From Corbicula japonica (Eukaryota; Mollusca; Bivalvia; Venerida; Cyrenidae): a stretch of DNA of 64,000 bases. The notes beneath the pieces were generated by a model. It saw only the letters and a list, made by a program, of their open reading frames with translations. It did not search any database and was not told the DNA's origin. A program made the translations under genes and the position numbers. The stretch's first letter is position 1, and every line of letters starts with the position of its first letter. Below, in pieces: positions 47,401 to 57,240 of this stretch. The stretch is taken from NCBI GenBank assembly GCA_038501625.1, contig JAZAYU010000911.1:1-64000 (forward strand), in the 5' to 3' direction.

Positions 47401-48206
47401 GTACAATAGGATCCCTTTTTTGTCAGATACATGTATTATCTAATCTGAAAATTCTAATTGTAAGCAAACAATGAATATCCTAAATTAATTATATAATTAT
47501 GTTCAGCCTGACATGGATCTACACAGGTTGATAGCAGCATACATGTCAGCTCTAAACATCCATAGAAGGAAATTTATTAATTATTCTAAACTGAAAAGTG
47601 AATTATTTGTAAAATGTATTTGGAAGTGTTAAAAGTCACCCAGGATGCCCATTTTAACTTAAAACGGAGCCTTGCTAATTAAACTCAGTACTTTATAATT
47701 ATTTAAGAATTTTAACATGCGTGCAACCCGAGGGAAGATTTTCACTGGTTACATCTTGGTCAGATAAAAAAAATAAGGAATCTAAAAGGAAACAGTTTAG
47801 TTCTTGATCATATGGCACAGATTTGCCAACTGATCTGGATCTAAACTGTCCTTGCAATAAAGGTGTACCTATGGAGTAAAGGGTAAGTATTTATTAACAG
47901 GAGTTTCAATTGATGCAGATTCTTGCATATTGTTGCAAGCAGATTTGATTTTTTTTTTCAATTTTGACCCCACCTGCTTCTGAGCTAAATGTAGTGACCG
48001 ATATATATGAGAAGTTAGGAAATGTGGTCAAACTTTGAAATAATAAAGATAAATTTTGTGTGTGTTGCATTTTATATATATGAAGTAATAACCTATTTGA
48101 TGCTTGAAAATAAATTGAGACGAAGTTAGAGCAATTTTATTAGTTGTAAATTTCAATTATTAAAGATATGACTCATATCAATCCAATTATGACCTCTTGG
48201 AAAATT
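44500..48206. other. Repeat-block remainder, copy 1: no gene seen
   Basis: AT-rich non-coding sequence. Two related ~85-bp phrases (AAGTTATAAGCAAAATTAAG, GGGGGGAATAACTC) lie at 45676-45860. A half copy of the foldback arm (AACTGATCTGGATCTAAACTG) lies near 47828. No splice-bounded coding signal was found. Confidence 0.5.
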
Positions 48207-48565
48207 CTCAACAGGGTTCACATCACCCCTGGTTTTCAATAGCTAATGAAATCCCTGTTTTAACTTTTTCCTCCATTGACACACCTTTATTCCATGGGCA
48301 AAAAGTGTATATCCAGATCAGCCAGTAGATCTACATTCTGACTTCTGATCAGGATCTGCAATTTTTGCTTTTTTGATTTGTTGGGTTATTTCTCGCCAAA
48401 ATGTGACCAGTGCAGATCCTGATCAGACGGCATGGATGTGCTGGCTTATCTGGATCTACACTGTTGGCCCATGCGATAAAGGTGTGTCTATGGAGGAAAG
48501 GGTTAATACATGTACAATAATTTCATTAGCTATTGAAAACCAGGGGTCATGTGATACCTGTTGAG
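48207..48565. repeat. ~358-bp foldback element, copy 1
   Basis: CTCAACAGGGTTCACATCAC, CCCTGGTTTTCAATAGCTAA, CTCCATTGACACACC and TTTATTCCATGGGC on the left are mirrored by GGCCCATGCGATAAAGG, TGTGTCTATGGAGG, TTAGCTATTGAAAACCAGGG and CCTGTTGAG on the right. Arms exceed 150 bp and are imperfect. The centre holds TGATCAGGATCTGC and its inverse. Confidence 0.85.
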
Positions 48566-50474
48566 TGCGATCTACACAGTGGTCACATGCGTATTTATGG
48601 TTAAAAGGATAAACCAATTATTCCTTGGATATACACGTTTTCAAACAGGTGACCGGTGTAGATCTAGATCTGCAAAACACACCAATTATGACCATTTCCA
48701 TCTGATTTGGATCTACACAGTTTACTTACAAGTTCCTGGTCTGAAATTACCTAATGAGTTTAAAAGCAGATAGTATAGATCCAAATCAGAATGCACTGAT
48801 GTGTCGGCTGATCTTGATCTTAAATTCTCATGGGTTAACAGCCACATGAACAATTTAGGGTTAATTAGTCAGTCTAAGCTCTCTCAGTATTCTGTGTAAA
48901 ATTTCTCAAACGAATGTACATTTGTATAATTTGTGTACACCTTTTAAATTGGATAAAGTTTTTATATATGTGAACACTAGTCAGAAAGTCAAATCTGTGT
49001 TCGAAAAGCAGTAATTATAGATCTAAGTGAAAAATAGACTTTGACAGAGAAATGTCTTAAAACACTATTAAGACCATAAATTAGGAACCATTGCCAAGAT
49101 AATGCATATTTAGACCTGTTATCAGATGATCAAATGGGATTCTAGCACCCCTGCTGAAACAACAGATTATAATGTCTTAACATCACAAATCCCCTAAGGC
49201 CATATACATGTGTAACATGACTGACCTTTTTAGCATACTAAACAAATATAATAAAATAATGGGTTCAATAATTTGTATTCAATTTTCAATCATTTTAGTA
49301 TACTCCATGATTGTATAATTTGCAAATGTTTGAAATGCTAAAAAAAATAAACTTAATAACATCAAAAGATACTCAAAATTTGCTCCAATAATAAATTTAA
49401 GTTCCTGTGTATCTTTGTGATTATTAAAAATGTTCATGTATTTGTTAATGTTAGCCATATATTTATAGTGACTGATACTTGTAAATTTCACAATATTCAA
49501 GTTATTTAAAATTGTCTCCCAGACTTCCCGGAAGTTGTAAAAAAGTGTCAGACATGAGGTCAGACAAGATGTGAAAATCTGTATGACCGAAACAATTTCT
49601 GTCAAATTTTACCGGACAGGTCCGACGGTCTGGCGACTTTAAGGAAGTCTGGATGTCTTACCACGATTTGCACTTATACAGTGCTTTTTAGGGGTTTAGA
49701 GATGAAAGACCCCCTTCTCAAATTAGGATATAATGTTTACACAGGTTGCATATATACATTCAAAGAATGTAGGTTTCATAGATATTGATTACTGATCAAA
49801 AGTAAACAAAATAATTTTTTAATTTTAAAAGTCCCTTGATTATGAATACCCATTTTTCTTTCTATTTTTAGGCAAACAAGTTATTTCTGTTTAAATGGGA
49901 TTTTTTTCTTCAATTAGGAATGAGGCCCACTATCGGCCCCATGCGACTATCTGAAAAAGCCCTGCACTACCAAACAGTTTGCTTTTAGAGTGATATCTGA
50001 CCAAATAGGTTCTGATCGTAATCAAATGACATGAATACAATGCATCATAATGTGTTCTTTCTGTAAACTGTTAACTCTTTATTACAGGTTTTATGCCACC
50101 TGTGTACTGTAGACCCAGATCCGACACTATGTTATATATGTGCCAGCTCAACCTGGTCAGAAATAACCTAAGAAAAACTAACTGATAAGAGCAGGACTAT
50201 TTCCGTAAATGGAACAAACACATTTGAGTACGAGACCTCACGTAACAGTTGCAGCTTGTATGATCATTACTTTAATCACATTCGTCTTTAAATAAACACA
50301 CTGTCTACACATTTTCAGTCTGTATGAACCTGGACCGGTTACAGTATTATTCATAATTTATCAGTCAAAGCATATTGCCTACCAGATCGCATAATTATTA
50401 TTTGTTATACGCCGTAAACTTCTGGATTGACTGTCATTGTAGTAATCCGTGTGAAAAGAAATATTTTAAACTTT
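48566..50474. other. Repeat-rich spacer up to the gap, no gene seen
   Basis: More foldback arm fragments lie near 48560-48850 and 49990-50170. 49377-50474 has no counterpart inside the window because copy 2 runs off its end. Confidence 0.45.
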
Positions 50475-50633
50475 ACTTACATGGCAGATTTTAAGTCCAT
50501 GTAGATAATATATGCTTTCAATGAGTTTCATGCATTCTTCTACACCAACAAACAAATCGCGCGACTCGGAGTTGTGTACAACGTGAGCGCGTGCTTAAAT
50601 TACGCGATTTGATTGGTCGCCCGCTTTTATTTT
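50475..50633 (-). promoter_or_regulatory. CpG-richer edge with CCAAT site and possible minus-strand first exon
   Basis: 50555-50625 has many CG dinucleotides (CGCGCGACTCGG, GTGAGCGCGTGC, TTACGCG) in an otherwise CpG-poor region, plus GATTGGTCGC, an inverted CCAAT box. On the minus strand a frame with MKLIESIYYLHGLKICH ends at a strong donor (CAT|GTAAGT, donor at 50480-50475). The peptide is not recognised. This may be a first exon or 5' UTR of a minus-strand gene; evidence is limited to composition and the donor. Confidence 0.3.
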
Positions 50634-51133
50634 NNNNNNNNNNNNNNNNNNNNNNNNNNNNNNNNNNNNNNNNNNNNNNNNNNNNNNNNNNNNNNNNNNN
50701 NNNNNNNNNNNNNNNNNNNNNNNNNNNNNNNNNNNNNNNNNNNNNNNNNNNNNNNNNNNNNNNNNNNNNNNNNNNNNNNNNNNNNNNNNNNNNNNNNNNN
50801 NNNNNNNNNNNNNNNNNNNNNNNNNNNNNNNNNNNNNNNNNNNNNNNNNNNNNNNNNNNNNNNNNNNNNNNNNNNNNNNNNNNNNNNNNNNNNNNNNNNN
50901 NNNNNNNNNNNNNNNNNNNNNNNNNNNNNNNNNNNNNNNNNNNNNNNNNNNNNNNNNNNNNNNNNNNNNNNNNNNNNNNNNNNNNNNNNNNNNNNNNNNN
51001 NNNNNNNNNNNNNNNNNNNNNNNNNNNNNNNNNNNNNNNNNNNNNNNNNNNNNNNNNNNNNNNNNNNNNNNNNNNNNNNNNNNNNNNNNNNNNNNNNNNN
51101 NNNNNNNNNNNNNNNNNNNNNNNNNNNNNNNNN
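50634..51133. other. Assembly gap of exactly 500 N
   Basis: The round 500-N length marks a scaffold join of unknown true size. Reading frames through it are meaningless. Confidence 0.99.
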
Positions 51134-51241
51134 TTAAGCCTGGTGCCTGTTTTTAAAGAGGTGCAGATATTTTAATGGCGGGTTCACTGTCGTGATCGAG
51201 CACCGGCACGGACTTTTCGGGCACCGGTATTGTCATACAAT

Positions 51242-52278
51242 ATGGCGGACTGTTTACATCTGAAAGGTATGTGTATAGATTTTACTTCACTGAATAGATC
51301 ATATACCATTTCCTAAGTTGTCAATTCATTGCATCATTTATGAAATCATATATGTAACAAATGCACATGCTTTTGATATTAGAAAAAGCTTTGATTGTTT
51401 CAAAATTCGAGTATAATTTGGCGGTTTGACAGAATGCAAATTTGAACCGAGAGACGTGATTTGTTTTGGGCAATACTTTTTATAGAACAACCGATCCGCA
51501 AAAACCTCAACTGTGATCACTTATTATTGTATTTTTCTTCAAAATCCATCGGTCCCAATCCCTTTAAATTGTTAGGATATTGTAAACTGGCTTACTTTCT
51601 GTTTTGACCACACACCGGTATGGTCAGCACGCACCGGTTCAAGAATTCCGTCAAATTGTACAGATTGTTGATAAAAAGGCACCGGTTCGGTCACATTTTA
51701 CATTTTGTATACGGTTCAGTCTCTATTATTTCTACCTAAAAGATACCTCTGTGGTACTACATTTTTTATAATTATATAAATGTTTATTTTCTGAAACACA
51801 ACAGCAAAATTTAAGAAAGAGGTATTTTAAGGGTTGACTATTATCGAACATTTTGATTTATCTCGGATATGGTAGGTTATCACTCTACACGAATTATACA
51901 TATAATTTCAGAGGATTTCATATGATGACGTCTTATGCAAAGTTCATTAGTGTCATTCCTACGACACCGTTCTCAACGTCAGGACTTGCACAATTGAGAC
52001 GCACGACGAATATTTCAGAGATCTCCCCATTATATATAAACAAAGTTCGTTTTCTTATTTAATATTGCTTATATATTAAAATGACGGAAATAGTAATTTA
52101 ATTTCAACGATGTATTTGCATTTGTCCGAGTTAACATTTTAAAAATTCAGTTCATAAAAATATAACTTATATTTACTTAAAAGCCGTGTTTCTTTATTTT
52201 CCAGAGATCACAACTTCCATACAGAAAACTGATCAAGATGAAAAGTATTATGAGAAACATCACCAAACAGGCAGATAA
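51242..52278 (+). CDS. Candidate two-exon short gene next to the gap
   Basis: ATG at 51242 lies in CAATATGGCGGAC, which also fits a YY1-type initiator. The frame reads MADCLHLK and reaches a good donor (AAAG|GTATGT, exon 51242-51266, phase 1). An acceptor (TTTTCCAG) at 52204 leads in phase to EITTSIQKTDQDEKYYEKHH and stop TAA at 52276-52278. AATAAA follows near 52356. The joined product would be only 33 residues with no known family. It is consistent but weak: it could be the edges of a larger gene with an unseen middle exon, or chance. Confidence 0.2.
51509..51945. repeat. Left arm of ~430-bp inverted repeat
   Basis: Starts AACTGTGATCACTTATTATTG and includes four CACCGGT-type motifs (CACACCGGTATGG, GCACCGGTTCAAG, GCACCGGTTCGG). 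It runs to TGATGACGTCTTATGCA. It is the reverse complement of 54437-54870 with a few percent differences. Confidence 0.9.
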
Positions 52279-53405
52279 ATATATAGCTAAACTGTATTTA
52301 GTAGTACTTGTATACTGCTAAAATACTCTCAAAATACTAGCAAACTATTAAATTAATAAAACTTAAGAATTCAAATATGTTTCTTTTTTTATATCGGCCG
52401 CTGCAAGAACTGGAGATTATGGAGGGATCGCCTAGTCCGTCTGTCCGTTCCTCCGTCAAATAATCGTTACTCCGACTGGCTCGTTTACCTTTTCAAATAA
52501 TCCTTGCGGTGTATCTAAGAAAGATAAGTGTTCAACTAATCACCGGACTAGATGACATCCCAGTTACACAGAGCCATCGTCGATAGTTTTTAGACAAATT
52601 ATGGAGTGGACTGATGACAACGTATTAAACATGAATATCACCAATCGGTCACCTGTTTTCCACCAATCAACTGCTATTGTGGAAAGGTAATTTTTTTTTA
52701 TAAAAAAACATATTGCCAACCTGTCTACAACAGATATCACCTACCAGCATCACATGAAATGTTTGTTTCAGCAATTAAAAACTTGACCATTACCGATGGC
52801 CGTTTACTCAGAAAAACAGAAATAAGATCAGACATGAAAACCGATCAAAACAGCGAGTAAATTTAAAATATAATGACCGATTGGGACCAAATTTCTGTGT
52901 TACTGATAAAATATATCATACAGTTAAACCGATGAAAGAGATCTTTGTGAAGTCACCAAACACCACACATGTGAAACTTTTAACTATATAAGGGACAAAA
53001 ATACACTGACATAAATTGGTATTTATTTCCTAAAAATGCAAAGCAGCGCATTACATAGTACATAAGAGAAGTAATAATCTAAGAAATTTTAATTAAAAAG
53101 TGTTCATTTTGACGTCATATTAATGTAAGAACCGTAAGACATTAATAAGACGTTTATCAGTTGTTAATTGTGTTCAAAATATCTTCCGATGATAATATCT
53201 TCTGACGCAGGACGCAATTAACACTGTACATAAATGTTTGGTGAAGTAGAAAGAATAATTTTTATTCGAGAAAAAATCAAACTGTCCTCCTTGATTGAAA
53301 ATATAATCCGGTGTGAGCTACATGTACACACATTAATTTTTTTACAATGTATCAATTTATATTCTGCCACGCCGCATACATCTTCGTGATTTATGGGATT
53401 TTCTC

Positions 53406-53409
<4 letters not shown>
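51946..53409. other. Interior of the inverted repeat, no clear gene
   Basis: Apart from the candidate exon at 52205-52278, AT-rich sequence with scattered GATCA and TCACC phrases (52550-52950). Nothing further is recognised. Confidence 0.4.
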
Positions 53410-53497
<88 letters not shown>

Positions 53498-54205
53498 CTC
53501 TTTATTTTAAGAAGATAACACATTAAGACAAAATCTATGACAACAAAATTAATACAAACAAATACAATATTTGCAAGTATAAAAGTTAGTCAAATGAAGA
53601 AATTGCTTATTTTCAATGAGGCCTTCTAAAATGGATAAACGAAAAACATATATTACAACATATAAAACATCAATACTTTAAGACAGACACAATTAATTAC
53701 ATACACTATTCATGCTATAGGCAAATTCCGATTACAAATATGCATCGTGTAAAATTATGCGAAAAACTATATACAAATACAAAAGTAATAACAATTTAAA
53801 GAGGTTGTATTTCAAACAAGTAAGTTTTTAAATGTTTTTTGAATAAATATATGAAAGAGACAGATCTAATTTCATAAGGGATATCATTCCATACGCTCAT
53901 ACCTGTATAGCTGAAACATTTTTTAATTAAGTTAGTTTTACCTTTTAAGTGTTCAATATCAGTTCTTGAAGAAGATCGCAAGTTATAACGAGGGTTATTA
54001 GATACTTTTACAAGGTTAGTGATGTATTTTGGAACCAAATTATGTATAGATTTGTAGACCAATAGTGCAGTGTGATATTTCATCTTGATTCAAAAGAAAG
54101 CCATTTTAGGATATGAAAAAGATCTTTCGTAGGTGTGCGAACAGGTTTTTTAAGAATTATTCTTGCTGCTCTTTTTTGAATTTTGTATATTCTATTTAAG
54201 TCGCG
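53410..54205 (-). pseudogene. Minus-strand 5'-truncated non-LTR retrotransposon
   Basis: On the minus strand: IYKIQKRAARIILKKPVRTP, KDLFHILKWLSFESR, then a one-base frameshift. It continues KYHTALLVYKSIHNLVPKYI, RYNLRSSSRTDIEHLK, FSYTGMSVWNDIPYEIRS and FKKHLKTYLFEIQPL, with the stop at 53796. The 3' untranslated part ends AAAATAAAGAGATTATTATT with a long TTA tract (53410-53497 on the plus strand as AAT). That end matches the plus-strand element at 29284-30344, so both belong to one family. It is truncated at about 54205, next to a local duplication of TTTGTATATTCTATTTAAGT. Confidence 0.85.
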
Positions 54206-54436
54206 AAAATTTATTTTTGTATATTCTATTTAAGTCTCTCTGTTGTCTGTCTTCTCACTGGATCTTCTGGTTTGGTAATCTTTCCTAGCTTTCTTTTCCA
54301 CTTTCTTCTTGATCTGTTTCTATATCAAAGTTGCTGTCTCTGGAAAAAAATTATCACGATATAAAATAATAAAAGTAAACATTTTGTTTTATATTCATTA
54401 AGATGTTAATTTAATTTAATTTTATTGACACTCATG

Positions 54437-54870
54437 CACTTTGCATAAGACGTCATCATACGAAATCCTCTGAAATTATATGTATAATTCGTGTAGAATG
54501 ATAACCTACCATATCCGAGATAAATCACAATGTTCGATAATAGTCAACCCTTAAAATACCTCTTTCTTAAATTTTGCTGTTGTGTTTCAGAAAAAAAACA
54601 ACATTTATATATAAAAATGTAGTACCACAGAGGTATCTTTTAGGTAGAAATAATGGAGACTGAACCGTATACAAAATGTAAAATGTGACCGAACCGGTGC
54701 GTTTTTATCAACAATCTGTACAATTTGACGGAATTCTTGAACCGGTGCGTGCTGACCATACCGGTGTGTGGTCAAAACAGAAAGTAAGCCAGTTTACAGT
54801 ATCCTAACAATTTAAAGGGATTGGGACCGATGGATTTTGAAGAAAAATACAATAATAAGTGATCACAGTT
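54437..54870. repeat. Right arm of ~430-bp inverted repeat
   Basis: Reverse complement of 51509-51945, ending AATAAGTGATCACAGTT. Copy 2 of the 10-kb duplication starts at the very next base. Confidence 0.9.
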
Positions 54871-55082
54871 AACAGCATCTAATTCCAAAAGGGAATGTCC
54901 AGTCATTCCCTTTTTTAAGGCCTATTTCTGGTGTTTTACATGGTAAAAATGACTGTTTTTTTTATTTTAACACAAGCAGATGCAAAAACAAACACATGGT
55001 TAAAGCAAAAAGATGCATTTAATGCATAAAATTTCATAACTCAGTGTACAAATTTATAAAATAAATACTACACAATACAAAA

Positions 55083-57240
55083 CAAATGTTCCCTCAACAT
55101 TACATTTCTGACAAAGTAAAATGAGTAAAATGTTCCGCTGGCGTAACTATTGATAGGGCAGTTAGGTTTTACATGGCAACACTTTAAAGATACAAATAGC
55201 CCTAACCAATTGTTATGCCGGCATAACATTTCTGACAAAGTATAAACAGTTTGAAATGTTCCGCTGGCGGAACTATTGGTAGGGTTGTGAGATTTTTCAT
55301 TATGACAATAATAATTTAAAGATAGAAACAGCCCAAACCAATTGTTACGCCGGCATAACATTTCTCACAAAGTACAGTTTAAAATAATCTGCCAGTATTG
55401 AAAGGGATGTTAGAGTTAACATTGTTTTAATTTAAAGTATACATACATAACAGCCCTAACCATTTGTTCCGCCGACATAACATTTCTGACAAAGAGTACA
55501 TTTGAATCGTTCCGCTGGCGGAACTATTGATAGGGTTGTTTTATTTTACAAAGTGAGTACTTTAAGAAAAAAACAGCACTAAAATATGTTTTCACCCTAC
55601 ATAACATTTCTGATAGTGTACAGTTTGAATTGTTCCGCTGGCAGAACTAGTAATTTTTGAATTTACAATGTGACAATATAAAATAAGATACAATGCCAAT
55701 CATTTGTTCTACTGACATAACATTTCTGATAAAGTGTACAGTTAGAATTGTTCCGCTGGCGGAACTATTGGTATGGTTGTAAGATTTTACAATGTGACAA
55801 TTCAAGTAAGAAATAGCACTAACATTTGTTCCGCTGGCGGAACTATCCATAGGGTTGTAAGATTTTACAATGTGAAAATTGAAGTAAGAAATAGCACTAA
55901 CATTTGTTCCGCTGGCGGAACTATCGATAGGGTTGTAGGATTTTATAATGTGACAATATAAAGATTGAAACAATACCAAACATTCATTCAACCAACATAA
56001 CATTTCTGATAGAGTACAGTTAGAATTGTTCCGCTGGCGGAACTATTGATATGGTTGTAAGATTTTACAATGTGACAATTCAAGTCAGAAATAGCACTAA
56101 CATTTGTTCCGCTGGCGGAACTATCGATAGGGTTGTAAGATTTTACAATGTGACAATTCAAGTAAGAAATAGCACTTACATTTGTTCCGCTGGCGGAACT
56201 ATCGATAGGGTTGTAGGATTTTATAATGTGACAATATAAAGATTGAAACAATACCAAACATTCATTCAACCAACATAACATTTCTGATAAAGAGTACAGT
56301 TAGAATTGTTCCGCTGGCGGAACTATTGATATGGTTGTAAGATTTTACAATGTGACAATTCAAGTTAGAAATAGCACTAAACATTTGTTCCGCTGGCGGA
56401 ACTATCGATAGGGTTGTAGGATTTAACAATGTGACAATATAAAGAGGGAAGCAATACCAAACATTTATTCCACCAACATAACATTTCTGAAATTGAACAT
56501 TTTGAATTGTTCCGCTGGCGGAACTATTGATATGGTTGAAAGATTTTACAATGTGACAATTCTAGTTACAAATAGCACTAAACATTTGTTCCGCTGGCGG
56601 AACTATCAATATGGTTGTAAGATTTCACAGTGTGACAAATTCTAGTTAGAAACAGCACTAAACATTTGTTCCGCTGGCGGAACTATCAATATGGTTGTAA
56701 GATTTTACAATGTGACAATTCCAGTTAGAAACAGCTCTAAACATTTGTTCCGCTGGTGGAACTATTGATAGAGTTGAAAGATTTTATAATGTGACAATAT
56801 AAAGACAGAAACAACACCAAACATTTATTCCGCCAACGTAACATTTCTAATAATTATGACTGTAAAGTTTGAATTGTTTCGCTGGCGGAACTATTGATAG
56901 GATTGTGAGATTTTATAATTTGACAATATAAAGATAGAAAAACACACCAAAACATTTATTCAACCTACATAATATTTCAAATAATCACAGTACAGTTTGA
57001 ATTGTTCCACTGGCAGAACTATTGATAGGGCTGTTTTATAATTACAAATTTACAATTAAATGATAGAAACAGTCCATATCTATCATTTGCTCCGCCAACA
57101 TAACATTTCTGACAAAGTATACAGTTACAAGTGTTCAGCTGGCAGAACTATTGATAGGGTGTTTGGCTTTAAATCTGAAAATTTATAGAAATAGTAACAG
57201 CCCTGATCATTATATTCTGCCAACAATAACATTCGTGACC
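55083..57240. repeat. Palindromic satellite, copy 2
   Basis: Same P1/P2 satellite as in copy 1, with about 17-18 units. A block of about 280 bp (one 80-bp unit plus one ~200-bp two-unit block) is added relative to copy 1 around 55830-56280. Confidence 0.9.

Larger units (their letters stand above)
39320..49376 (+). repeat. 10-kb direct duplication, copy 1
   Basis: Collinear with 54871-64000 (window end) in direct orientation. Differences are scattered single bases and small indels, plus two large events: 1.24 kb present only here (42268-43509) and about 0.28 kb of extra satellite units in copy 2. Both copies begin at AATTCCAAAAGGGAATGTCC after AACA. The block holds the palindromic satellite, two other tandem repeats and foldback elements. 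I find no gene in it. Confidence 0.95.

Noticed and set aside
50591..51175. Frames of 174 and 194 codons across the gap
   Set aside because: They consist of N bases.
55647..56281. Minus-strand frames with repeated SSASGTNVSAIS-like peptides
   Set aside because: They arise from ~80-bp satellite units, are not conserved in length between the two copies, and the opposite strand is also open.
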